The translations under genes were made by a program, and so were the position numbers. Positions 1-11,289 of a stretch of DNA of 64,000 bases are shown here, piece by piece. The stretch's first letter is position 1. The number at the start of each line of letters is the position of its first letter. The notes under the pieces are model-generated. The model had not been told where the DNA came from. It did no database searches and saw only the letters and a list, made by a program, of their open reading frames with translations. This DNA is from Pomphorhynchus laevis (taxonomy: Eukaryota > Acanthocephala > Palaeacanthocephala > Echinorhynchida > Pomphorhynchidae), in NCBI GenBank assembly GCA_012934845.2, contig WNNJ02001084.1, forward strand, positions 78,844 to 142,843, read 5' to 3'.

Positions 1-448
1 GATGGTGATTTTTGTATTCACATTATCAAAGATGGTGATTTTGTAATTTTGTAAATATACATTTAATTTGATTAAATGGATGTGATTTAATCAAATCACC
101 GTTGGAATAAAATCAATCAACGTTTGAAAATTTAAATCAAATAAGTTAACAATTGGCGATTGAAAACAAAGAAACGTTCTTTGCTTTTCAGAATTCGCCA
201 TTTAAATAAATTACTTTAATTTTCGATAAATATATCAAGTTTCTAAGCTATTGAATCAAAACTCGACAGTATTAGCCTAACGAATATCGGGTCTATAAAT
301 GAAAAACCGTTTTATTATATTATGAATCAACTAAATCCCGATTATACTGGAAAGGGAAAACTATTTGACACTTTTTACCATGATAAAAAGTGTTGACACT
401 ACTTAAACTAATCAAAAAGTAGAATGAACAATTGCATACAGGAGCGAG

Positions 449-824
449 TATCATCATTTGGTCGGCTTCATCAATTATCCTCGTGTGAATTCTTTAATCC
501 TAGATGCAGCACTGTATACTACTATCAGCGTAGGTAGACCTCATCAGCAGTGAGCCTACGCCTACCTTTCGTGTTTCGGTCCTTTAATTATCTGCTGAAA
601 TTTTTTCAGCAGACAAGTGGAAATGTTTTCCTTACAAACTGTATCGTTTGTTTTTACAGAAAGGCAGCAGAGGAAAATTTCAGCAATTGAAGGACCGAAA
701 CATGAAAGGTAGGCGTAGGCTCACTGCTGATGAGGTCCACCTACGCTGATTGTAGTGTACAGTGCTGCATCTAGGATTAAAGAATTCACACGATGATAAT
801 TGATGAAGCCGACCAAATGATAAT
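449..824. repeat. Fold-back element related to the 362-bp repeat
   Basis: An inverted repeat of about 375 bp with arms of about 170 bp. The left arm begins near TATCATCATTTGGTC and the right arm ends with the complement near 813-824. A short loop lies near 640-660. The arms contain the same core as the 362-bp array at 11.3-16.0 kb (CTCATCAGCAGTGAG followed by TTTCGTGTTTCGGTCC), so both belong to one repeat superfamily. No coding capacity is seen. Confidence 0.8.
692..738 (+). ncRNA. Permuted hammerhead-like motif (candidate)
   Basis: Reading 5' to 3': GGACC (692-696), GAAAC (697-701), GTA (709-711), CTGATGA (727-733), GGTCC (734-738). The outer pentamers are fully complementary. The left arm carries the same motif on the - strand at about 536-582 with one wobble pair. 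The boxes match the conserved hammerhead core (CUGANGA, GAAA, NUH), but helix I is poor here. Candidate structure only; activity unknown. Confidence 0.35.
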
Positions 825-1648
825 CAAAAAGTATAAACACTAATCAAACTTTAATATCCAAACTTGAAGTTTGAAAACTTAAAGTTGTCAAATAAAGAAT
901 TGAGAAATAAAAACTTTATGCAAATGAAACACAAAGTTAACTTTAACTTAATAAATACTTAAAGTTTTCATTCAAATGCCACTCGATGTGGTAATTAATA
1001 CCACTTTCATTACCACTCGACGTCCGCCGCGCTCCCTCTTTTATTACATTCAAATACCGCCTCCTTGCTCACCTCGACACATGATTTAGATTTGTATTTA
1101 TTTGTGATCATGTAAGCGTACGCCGGCGCGCATTTGCCTCGTAAAAATATTTTTTTTAAAGTTAACTCTAACTTAATTAAACTTGAAGTTTTCATTCAAA
1201 TTTGAATTTCAAGTTTAAAAAGTTTTATTTTTTAATTTTAATTAAATAATTATTCTGAGAATTTTCTGAGCAGGATCAGCAAACAATAATTTATTATTTT
1301 ATATTTCGCTAGCTGGGAAAAACACTTTTATGTTGTTTTTTTCAGCCGCAGGCGAAAAAATAAAGAAATATAAAAATAAAATTTAGGATCGTTTTAAAAT
1401 TAAAAAATTGATCTTAGTTAGTTTTAAAAAACTTACGTTTTTTAAGTGATATTATAACTGTTATTTCAATATCTGATCATTTTTTGCTTAAATTTGGATA
1501 TCTTTAAATTTGTAATTTTGGAGCCGTGTTAATAAACAGCAATTTACTGTTTATTTACAAACAATTTCGCTTGTTTATTATTTTATATTTCGATAGTTGA
1601 ATTTTTTTGTTAGTTTATAACACTAATTTATTTATATTATATAATATA
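825..1648. other. AT-rich stretch without recognised genes
   Basis: AT-rich sequence with short repeats of CTTAAAGTTTTCATTCAAAT type. A GC-richer patch near 1010-1140 has a short open frame that shows no recognisable domain and is probably chance. Confidence 0.5.
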
Positions 1649-2150
1649 TTCAGATTTTATCTAAATATTTATTTTAAAAAGCACTCTTATCGATAAAGCA
1701 GCCGTTTTCGTCTCGACCGCTTTCTCTACATATTGGTAGCCCTGGGCTCATCAGAAGGCTGGATACTAACTCTTCTCTTTTTCGAAATTTGACTCATCTG
1801 AGATTCGAGCTGTCGCTCTCCATACTGGGCTTGCAAACATCTCGGACAATGCAGCGATAATCTCGAACAATGCTGGTTTTCAATGCATGAGACCATGATG
1901 GAAGGTTTCATATGTTGTGTGAAATCTGATAATTCTGGATTCATACATAGCAGTTAAGAGCGCAAGCCCAGTATGGAGAGCGACAGCTCGAATCACAGAT
2001 GAGTCAAATTTCGAAACAGAGAAGAGTTAGTATCCAGCCTTCTGATGAGCCCAGGGCTACCAATATGTAGAGAAAGCGGTCGAGACGAAAACGGCTGCTT
2101 TATCGATAAGAGTGCTTTTTAAAATAAATATTTAGATAAAATCTGAATAT
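1649..2150. repeat. Fold-back element with about 180-bp arms
   Basis: The left arm begins ATTCAGATTTTATCTAAATA and the right arm ends with its complement. Further in, CTTATCGATAAAG and the block with CCAATATGTAGAGAAAGC are mirrored. A second direct copy of the arm tip lies at about 2238-2270, just before the first visible kelch exon. The right arm contains CTGATGAGCCC followed by GGGCT, a small hairpin next to a CTGATGA box. No transposase is encoded, so it is non-autonomous. Confidence 0.8.
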
Positions 2151-2285
2151 AGAAATTATTATTTTAATCAATTGTCTTAACTAGTTTGAATCGAAAATAA
2201 TTATCTAAAATAATTAATAGCTCTAATAATAATTTCTATATTCAGATTTTATCTAAGTATTTATTTTAAAAAATGTTACTTTAAG

Positions 2286-2885
2286 GTGCTCATCTTACGG
2301 GTCTATCCTATATAGACTCCAAGGTCATTGCATTTACAATACTTATTAAATCAATCGGTCAAAATCTAAAAGAGCCTGGTGAAGGAAAAGTCGTTTTAGA
2401 ACGCAGTCTTTCAAACAGAAGTACACCTTTAAATTCAAATTTGGCATGCTTACTTGAGCCCAGGGCCGGATTTGCTCTTATTGAATGGAACAGTAGTCTA
2501 CTAGCAATCGGAGGGTTTAACAGTGGTGCATGTTTGCACACCGTGGAATATCTCAATAAAGAAACAAATGAATGGGAACGTTGGCCTTCAATGAAAGGGA
2601 GACGAGGCAGATGTTTTGCAGCTCGCATTAACGGAAGTTTTGGTATATTCGCAGGAAGTAATGGAGCGCAACATTTAACTGACTGTGAAATACTTGATCC
2701 ACAAACACAAACATGGTCAATTCTTAATAATTTTCGTTTACCGTTTGCCCACTCTGTTGTGGTTGCTGGAGACAATGATATTATTTATGCAATTTGCGGA
2801 TCAAATGAAGGAGATCCTAGTTCACTTTGCTATAAGTATTGCCTTAAAACGAAGGTTTGGCAATCGATAGCCAGCACAAATTACG
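2286..2885 (+). CDS. Kelch gene, first visible exon
   Basis: Acceptor ACTTTAAG lies just upstream and donor GTTTGT follows 2885. The frame is open from a TAA at 2282-2284 and encodes about 70 residues without a recognised domain, then nearly three kelch repeats. It has no obvious start ATG, so it is an internal exon. Confidence 0.85.
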
Positions 2886-5800
2886 GTTTGTATATACGAC
2901 TTTCAGTCTTTTGATTATATCTTGTATTTTGATTAAATTCATCTACTTTAATGTAAAAATGAGTCACAAATGGGTCACTAAATTTCGATTATTTAAGATA
3001 ATTAAAACAAATTATGAAGCAACTTTGTTGATATACAATGTTTCTCCATTGATGACTAAGTTATTTATGAAATTCGGCTAAAGAATCACCGTTTGAATAA
3101 TAACTCAATTAATCTAACCGTGAATGATAAATTTGAATAATTAATCTAGCCGTGAAAATTCTTTTATATATAATAAATCCATAATACATCCTTCATCAAT
3201 TTACTTAATTAATGAAGGATATTAAAACATGAAAGATATTAGAACATATCGTCAACTATTAACATTTTAGAATATCAATAGATATATCAAATATTTATAT
3301 GTTTTCTGAAGTACATTTAAAGGCCGAAAATATACTAAACTAATATATTAACTTAATTTAAATTATAAAAAATCTAAAACAATTATTAATTTTATTATTT
3401 AATTATTAAATTTTGATTTAGCATTATTATATTTTGTTTATTTTATAATTATATTAAATACGTAGACTCAGTTAGCTGATTTAATTTTTTGTTTTCACAT
3501 TGCATTGTGATGTTGTCTGCAACATCAATGCTTCTTCAATACACTTATAAAGTCTTCCGCTTTCCAACTCTTTAAACGACGCTCAATCATTAGTCAAGAA
3601 AATTATTAGTCAATTCATAAAAATGACTTTTATTTTTAATTTCATTTTTTTATTTTAACTTGATTTAAATTATAAAAAATCTTATAACAATTGTTTATTT
3701 TATTATTTAATTATTAAATTTTGATTTAGCATTATTATGTTGTGCTTATTTTATAATTATATTTAATACGTAGACTCAGTTAGCTTATTTGATTTATTTG
3801 CTTAGTGAATCCATATTTATACATAATTGGCTACTATTTTAGCCCTAAATGCTCTAGGAAATTTATTGATGAAATTTAATATTATTTAATATAATAGATG
3901 AAATGCTTTATTTAATATTAATTATTTAAATTATCGTTCTATAATCTTAATCTAATCTTTTTGATGACCTCTAATTCTTATTCTGATACAACGTCTGTTA
4001 TTTATTAGTCAATTCATAAAAATGACGTTTATTTTAAATTTCAATTTTTTTATTTTAACTTGATTTAAATAATAAAAAATCGTATAACAATTATTGATTT
4101 TATTATTTAATTATTAAATTTTGATTTAGCATTATTTTGTTTTGTTTAGTTTATAATTATATTACGTAGACTCAGTTAGTTGATTTAATTGTTACCTTTT
4201 ACATTTAACTCAAACGAATACTTGTGTAATTTTTATCGACATTATTTCTGCGTCATTATTTTTTGGGACGATAGCCATTTGACCATATTCTAAATTAAAG
4301 CATTTTGTCATATATTAAATTTTGATTGAGCATTAATATGTTTTGTTTAGTTTATAATTATATTAAATACGTAGACTCAGTTAACTGATTTGATTATCAT
4401 GTAAACATTTCATTAGCTAATTTGATTTGTTATTACTTTTAGAACAATTAAAAATTATAAAATTTTATTAAAAGTTAAAAGATACAAATAAATAAATAAT
4501 TTTTTTTGATAAAAATAAATACGCGACTAAACAGTTATCCAACAAAGTTATTCAGTTGTGGATAACGTTTATTACGAGGTGTGAAATGCCGCAATATCAC
4601 TTCACTTGAAAGTAATTTCTTAATGAAATTAATGATGACAAAATCCCATAATTTATGCTGTCAAACTATAGAACGGCGGAAATGGTTTAAGAGAGAATCG
4701 CACTTTACTCACAAGAACAAGAGAATAAGGTATCAGAGTAAAACAAAAATAATGAGATTGTTGGAAGTATTGATATAAAAAGCATGACGTATAAAAACGA
4801 TACTTTACAATTTGCATACTATAAGTATTGTTCAAAATTATATACAATTTTGACAATTTACTATCGGCCTTTGGCATATGCGGCATTAATTGATAGTGTA
4901 GAAAACAATCGAAGGGATTGTAACCCTGTTTTGCATTTATCGAATCAATTATAGCGGAACTCAACATTCAATCCTCGGTCCTACATGAATTACATGTTTT
5001 CTTAGCAATATTTCATAAGCTGACTCTATTATTAAGTAATTATTCAAAATAGATTCTTTATGCAATTGTTCTTCAACTAATGCTTATGATACTAAAATTT
5101 CAAATAAGCATCGCTAAGATAAGAGTTAATAAAGAGTTAGTTATTAGTTACTCATTATAAATATAATGATTAGAGATCATTATAAGGAAAAAAAAGTAAA
5201 AAAAATATAAATCAAAAATGAAAACTTTTAACTGAATTACACAAGAATATATTTTTTTTGTTTTCGTAAATTTTAAAATTTCTTCAAAAAATGTAATTAA
5301 ATTATTTATTATTACGTTCGTAAAACGCTTTTATTAAAAGTGATATTTTAAATTTTTTGTTAAAAATTGACTTGACGTCATTATAAAGTTATTTGCATGC
5401 CTTTAAAATTCAAATGTTTTATAACGCCTTGATCGATTATGTAAATGATCGAGTAAATCGATTTTTACTTAGATTATAAAAATAATTATTAATATATAGT
5501 TTTCTTGTATCTAAATGCCATTTCCAGAAAAAAATTGAATATTTCTTTCTAACCGCGGACATTTTCAATTTTAATTATAATTACAATTTTAAAAATCTCT
5601 CTTTAATTATTTATCTCATTAATTATTTATCTCTTTAATTATTTTTCTCTTTAATTGTCTCTTTTAACTTAAAAAACTTAAAGAGATAAAATACACAATA
5701 CTTCTTGAAAATGTAGGCGGTTAGCGAACGTAATATCTAAGAAATGTTCAATTTCTTTTGTCTGGGAATGGCATTTAGATACAAAAATAATAATTCCCCC

Positions 5801-8800
5801 CAGAATGCCTCAATCCAATTCAAATTAATATATTAAAAATTTACTTGTTAATTTTTGTTTTAATTATTAATAAATAATTTTTAATTGATTGTTAATATTT
5901 TTTATATTTATACTTGACTTGGTTTTTGTAAGGAATTTGGAAAATAATTTATATTTTAAATTAATATATTAGCTATTTAATAATAAATATCAAATTACAT
6001 CAAATAATGCATTATATTAATTCATTGCGTAAGTATACATAAATAAAATAAATTTGAATATGGATTATATATAATTACTTAAATATAATTATTTAATTAA
6101 ACATCGTCAATTAAATATCAAAAAATAAAAAGTGAAATGTCGAATATTATTTCATAGAAAAATGATAATTAACACGTTTTTGGAAGTTAACTACTTTTGA
6201 CGTAAAAGCAATCAAAATAAAAACCAAACTAAGAAAACATTATAAAATTAAAAAATAGCAATTGACATTTTTATTGACAAGCGAAAATAACGAGATAAGG
6301 TCGTGGTTACCAATAAAAGGTAATAAAATTAATAACAAAAATTTTGAATTTTAATGATATTTGTATTCATAAATTTTTAAGCGATTCGCTACTTTGTGAT
6401 TAATTAGTTTAAAGTTGCAATGATCTATAACCGGCCTATAGCTTTGAGCTACTATGCATCTTTAGTTTGTCCACGAATAGAATTTTATATAAAAGTGCAT
6501 AGTAAGTTGATTGTTTACCCTAACGATAAAAGACCGAAATGTTACTGTATGAAAATTTGAGTTACATAACCGCAGATTATCACAACATGTCGAGAGAAAC
6601 GAAATTTAAAACTGAATTATAAAACGTAAAAATATAAAACTTTACCTTTTTACAATTTTGCTAGTAAAGTTAATATTTTTTGGATAAGCTAAGATTAGTA
6701 GGATACATTTTAAATACGTTCCAACAAATAAGTTCAACTAAAAACAATTAAATTAAAATTGTTTGCAATATTGAAGGATCTATTAGTTTTATTTTGAAAT
6801 TTAAAATATTTAATATTTTAAGTATTGAATTTACTTTAAAAAATCAGTATTTAGTTTTTTGTTTGTTATGTTACAGAACGAGTTAATCCTACAGCCGTGT
6901 GGCATGAGGGAAGTCTCTTTGTCTTCGGCGGTAATTCTACATGGAGATGCCTTCGAAAATGTGAAGTTTACAAACCTGATACTGATACTTGGCTTGAGCT
7001 ACCAAGTTTACCTGATCCTCGTCGTAGCGCTGGAATAACTAGTTTTAACGGTATCGTACATTTATATACAAAGTTCGTTGTTATTTTGTGACGTTATTTT
7101 AAGATGACGTCATTCAGTTATTTTAAGATTACATTAATCAGTTATTTTAGATAATGTCGATCTAGTGTTTTAAAATAATGCAATTTAGCTTTATTAAGAT
7201 AACGTCCTTTATTTGTTTTAAGATAACGTCATTTAGTTTTTGGATTAAGTTATTTTAATATAATCAGTTGTTTTGGGATAAAGTCATTTAACTTGTTTTA
7301 GAAAGCTTCCATCAGTTTAGTAAATCTGTTATTTTAAGTTATTTTTTCACAGTAACGTCATTCAGACATTCATTAACAATAACGTTGTCTTAAGATAACG
7401 TTGATCTGATATTTTATAATAACTAACGTCGATTAGGTGTTTTGAGATAACGTAGATCTATTATTTCAAGATAATGTCGATTAGGTGTTTTGAGATAACG
7501 TAAATCTATTATTTCAAGATAATGTCGATTAGGTGTTTTGAGATAACGTAAATCTCTTTTTTCAAGATAATGTCGATTAGGTGTTTTGAGATAACGTAAA
7601 TCTCTTTTTTCAAGATAATGTCGATTAGGTGTTTTAAGATAACGTTGATCTGATATTTAATAATAATTAACGTCGATTATGTGTTTTGAGATAACGTAAC
7701 TTTCTTATTTCAAGATAATGTCGATTAGGTGTTTTTAGATAACGTTGATCTGATATTTAATAATAATTAACGTCGATTAAGTGTTTCGAGATAACGTAAC
7801 TTTCTTATTTCAAGATAATGTTGATTAGGTGTTTTTAGATAACGTTGATATGATATGTTATCATAACTAACGTCGATTATGTGTTTTGAGATAACGTAAA
7901 TCTCTTATTTCAAGATAATGTCGATTAGGTGTTTTAATATAACGTTGATCTGATATTTAATAATAATTAACGTCGATTAGGTGTTTTGAGATAACGTAAA
8001 TCTCTTATTTCAAGATAATGTCGATTAGGTGTTTTGAGATAACGTTGATCTGATATTTTATAATAACTAACGTCGATTAGGTGTTTTGAGATACCGTCAA
8101 TCTATTATTTCAAGATAATGTCGATTAGGGGTTTTGAGATAACGTAAATCTGTTATTTCAAGATAATGTCGATTAGGTGTTTTGAGATAACGTTGATATG
8201 ATATGTTATCATAACTAACGTCGATTATGTGTTTTGAGATAACGTAAATCTATTATTTCAAGATAATGTCGATTAGGTGTTTTAAGATAACGGTGATATG
8301 ATATGTTATCATAACTAACGTCGATTATGTGTTTTGAGATAACGTAAATCTCTTTTTTCAAGATAATGTCGATTAGGTGTTTTAAGATAACGTTGATCTG
8401 ATATTTAATAATAACTAACGTCGATTAGGTGTTTTGAGATACCGTAAATCTCCTTTTTCAAGATAATGTCGATTAGGTGTTTTGAGATAACATAAATCTC
8501 TTTTTTCAAGATAATGTCGATTAGGTGTTTTAAAATAACGTTAATCTGATATTTTATAATAACTAACGTCGATTATGTGTTTTGAGATAACGTAAATCTC
8601 TTTTTTCAAGATAATGTCGATTAGGTGTTTTAAAATAACGTTAATCTGATATTTTATAATAACTAACGTCGATTATGTGTTTTGAGATAACGTAAATCTC
8701 TTTTTTCAAGATAATGTCGATTAGGTGTTTTTAGATAACCTTGATCTGATATCTAATAATAACTAACGTCGATTAGGTGTTTTGAGATACCGTCAATCTA

Positions 8801-9354
8801 TTATTTTAAGATAATGTCGATTAGGTGTTATAAGATATCGTTGATATGATATGTTATAATAACTAACGTCGACGTTACAGAACAATCACTAAAGCTAGAC
8901 CGTACTTCAAGAACTATTAATTAATAATTATTTAAATAACTAATTTAATTAATTTAATATAATCAAATTTTTCTTAATTTTGGTTGTAACATTTTTTATT
9001 TTAAATGAAACTTTCATTTCACTCATTTCAGGGAAAATTTATTTAATTGGTGGCACAGATGGCACTATCACAATGTCTGCAGTAGACATACTGAATACTG
9101 ATACCATGAAGTGGGAGAAGGGTCCAGAGTTACTGTGCCGACGATCAAGCGCTGGTGTGACCACTAAAGGTACTTTCATTATCTGTATAATTTTATTTAT
9201 ATCTTACACTGCAGATGGTTATATATTTGTTGTTGGTGGATTTGATGGGCACACTTTTAAAAGAACCACGGAGTTGTATGATGGGATTAGCTGGAATCTA
9301 CTTGAAAATGATCACACAAACGAAATTGATATATTTACATGTCATCAAGAATGA
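2286..9354 (+). CDS. Kelch-repeat protein gene, 3' part (four exons)
   Basis: Exons 2286-2885, 6877-7050, 9032-9169 and 9215-9354 join in frame; every junction splits a codon after its first base, and all have AG acceptors and GT donors. The product is a series of kelch repeats: LLAIGGFNSG, FGIFAGSNG, IYAICGSNEG, LFVFGGNS, IYLIGGTDGT and IFVVGGFDG, each followed by the usual tyrosine and tryptophan positions (VEY...EWERW, CEVYKPDTDTW, ELYDGISWN). Such beta-propellers bind partner proteins; in KLHL proteins they follow BTB and BACK domains and recruit substrates to CUL3 ubiquitin ligases. No BTB or BACK domain is seen before 2286, so the 5' exons are missing or unrecognised and the family link is inferred. 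Exons 2-4 sit inside a large palindrome. The stop is at 9352-9354. Confidence 0.88.
3270..4395 (+). repeat. Four copies of the Penelope-type tail repeat in kelch intron 1
   Basis: Four tandemly placed, partly truncated copies each contain ATTATTAAATTTTGATTTAG, then TATTTTATAATTATATTAAA, and end in ACGTAGACTCAGTTAGCTGA or a close variant (ends near 3480, 3786, 4165 and 4388). The same tail follows the reverse transcriptase frame of the Penelope-like element at 39.4-42.6 kb, so these are probably solo terminal copies of that family. Confidence 0.75.
4501..6320 (+). repeat. Left arm of a 6.7-kb palindrome
   Basis: This 1.82-kb segment reappears in reverse complement at 9376-11196 with only scattered differences; for example, a 65-codon frame at 4581-4778 is mirrored exactly at 10919-11116. 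It lies entirely in kelch intron 1. No transposase or long reading frame was recognised. The outer end reads TTTTTTGATAAAAATAAATA and the inner end GGTTACCAATAAAAGG. Confidence 0.92.
5505..5784. repeat. Nested palindromic MITE-like element
   Basis: Begins TTGTATCTAAATGCCATTTC and ends with the complement (GGAATGGCATTTAGATACAA). Arms of about 75 bp include mirrored TCTAACCGCGGACATTTTCAA-like blocks around an AT-rich centre. A full mirrored copy lies in the other palindrome arm, so this element predates the duplication of the arm. Confidence 0.75.
6321..6876. other. End of kelch intron 1
   Basis: AT-rich intron sequence between the left palindrome arm and kelch exon 2. No gene or repeat recognised. 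Confidence 0.5.
6877..7050 (+). CDS. Kelch gene, second visible exon
   Basis: Acceptor GTTACAG and donor GTATCG flank a frame with one kelch repeat: LFVFGGNS, CEVYKPDTDTWLELPSLP, RRSAGI. Phase 1 at both ends fits its neighbours. Confidence 0.87.
7060..8872 (+). repeat. 48-bp minisatellite in kelch intron 2
   Basis: About 1.8 kb of tandem repeats with a basic unit of about 48 bp around AAGATAATGTCGATTAGGTG and TTTTGAGATAACGTAAATCT. Each unit contains two related GATAAYGT half-units. A higher-order variant adds a block with GATCTGATATTTAATAATAA and AACGTCGATTA. The first 300 bp are more diverged, as expected for array edges. Confidence 0.93.
9032..9169 (+). CDS. Kelch gene, third visible exon
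   Basis: Flanked by acceptor CATTTCAG and donor GTACTT. Encodes one kelch repeat (GKIYLIGGTDG, VDILNTDTMKWEKGPEL, RRSSAGV). Phase 1 at both ends. Confidence 0.87.
9215..9354 (+). CDS. Kelch gene, terminal exon
   Basis: Acceptor ACACTGCAG precedes the last kelch repeat (YIFVVGGFDGHTFKRTTELY), followed by a short acidic tail ending TCHQE and a TGA stop. The preceding intron is only 45 bp. Confidence 0.87.
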
Positions 9355-9375
9355 ATCAAATTTTTTAATGTGTTT

Positions 9376-11196
9376 CCTTTTATTGGTAACCACGACCTTA
9401 TCTCGTTATTTTCGCTTGTCAATAAAAATGTCAATTGCTATTTTTTAATTTTATAATGTTTTCTTAGTTTGGTTTTTATTTTGATTGCTTTTACGTCAAA
9501 AGTAGTTAACTTCCAAAAACGTGTTAATTATCATTTTTCTATGAAATAATATTCGACATTTCACTTTTTATTTTTTGATATTTAATTGACGATGTTTAAT
9601 TAAATAATTATATTTAAGTAATTATATATAATCCATATTCAAATTTATTTTATTTATGTATACTTACGCAATGAATTAATATAATGCATTATTTGATGTA
9701 ATTTGATATTTATTATTAAATTGCTAATATATTAATTTAAAATATAAATTATTTTCCAAATTCCTTACAAAAACCAAGTCAAGTATAAATATAAAAAATA
9801 TTAACAATCAATTAAAAATTATTTATTAATAATTAAAACAAAAATTAACAAGTAAATTTTTAATATATTAATTTGAATTGGATTGAGGCATTCTGGGGGG
9901 AATTATTATTTTTGTATCTAAATGCCATTCCCAGACAAAAGAAATTGAACATTTCTTAGATATTACGTTCGCTAACCGCCTACATTTTCAAGAAGTATTG
10001 TGTATTTTATCTCTTTAAGTTTTTTAAGTTAAAAGAGACAATTAAAGAGAAAAATAATTAAAGAGATAAATAATTAATGAGATAAATAATTAAAGAGAGA
10101 TTTTTAAAATTGTAATTATAATTAAAATTGAAAATGTCCGCGGTTAGAAAGAAATATTCAATTTTTTTCTGGAAATGGCATTTAGATACAAGAAAACTAT
10201 ATATTAATAATTATTTTTATAATCTAAATAAAAATCGATTTACTCGATCATTTACATAATCGATCAAGGCGTTATAAAACATTTGAATTTTAAAGGCATG
10301 CAAATAACTTTATAATGACGTCAAGTCAATTTTTAACAAAAAATTTAAAATATCACTTTTAATAAAAGCGTTTTACGAACGTAATAATAAATAATTTAAT
10401 TACATTTTTTGAAGAAATTTTAAAATTTACGAAAACAAAAAAAATATTTCTTATATAATTCAGTTAAAAGTTTTCATTTTTGATTTTTATTTTTTTTACT
10501 TTTTTTTTCCTTATAATGATCTCTAATCATTATATTTATAATGAAGTAACTAATGACTAACTCTTTATTAATTCTTATCTTAGCGATGCTTATTTGAAAT
10601 TTTAGTATCATAAGCATTAGTTGAAGAACAATTGCATAAAGAATCTATTTTGAATAATTACTTAATAATAGAGTCAGCTTATGAAATATTGCTAAGAAAA
10701 CATGTAATTCATGTAGGACCGAGGATTGAATGTTGAGTTCCGCTATAATTGATTCGATAAATGCAAAACAGGGTTACAATCCTTTCGATTGTTTTCTACA
10801 CTATCAATTAATGCCGCATATGCCAAAGGCCGATAGTAAATTGTCAAAATTGTATATAATTTTGAACAATACTTATAGTATGCAAATTGTAAAGTATCGT
10901 TTTTATACGTCATGCTTTTTATATCAATACTTCCAACAATCTCATTATTTTTGTTTTACTCTGATACCTTATTCTCTTGTTCTTGTGAGTAAAGTGCGAT
11001 TCTCTCTTAAACCATTTCCGCCGTTCTATAGTTTGACAGCATAAATTATGGGATTTTGTCATCATTAATTTCATTAAGAAATTACTTTCAAGTGAAGTGA
11101 TATTGCGGCATTTCACACCTCGTAATAAACGTTATCCACAACTGAATAACTTTGTTGGATAACTGTTTAGTCGCGTATTTATTTTTATCAAAAAAT
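9376..11196 (-). repeat. Right arm of the 6.7-kb palindrome
   Basis: Reverse complement of 4501-6320, starting 22 bp after the kelch stop codon. It includes the mirrored MITE-like element at 9912-10191. Just beyond the outer end, 11205-11250 repeats about 45 bp of the arm (TTTTGTTTTACTCTGATACC onward, also at about 10946-10992), a small extra duplication at the breakpoint. Confidence 0.92.
9421..9426 (+). promoter_or_regulatory. Candidate poly(A) signal of the kelch gene
   Basis: AATAAA 67 bp after the kelch stop codon. It lies inside the right palindrome arm, so the 3' end of the host mRNA would be supplied by the duplicated segment. Motif match only. Confidence 0.4.
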
Positions 11197-11289
11197 AAAT
11201 ACATTATTTTTGTTTTACTCTGATACCTTATTCTCTTGTTCTTGTGAGTAAAATAACTAATGATTATATCAATATTATTTAATCTAAAA

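Noticed and set aside
2359-2775. A 138-codon - strand frame
   Set aside because: It lies opposite the well-supported kelch exon and has no recognisable domain.
4581-4967. Overlapping 65- and 104-codon frames in the palindrome arms
   Set aside because: They are on opposite strands of the same sequence, duplicated only because the arms are duplicated, and show no family.
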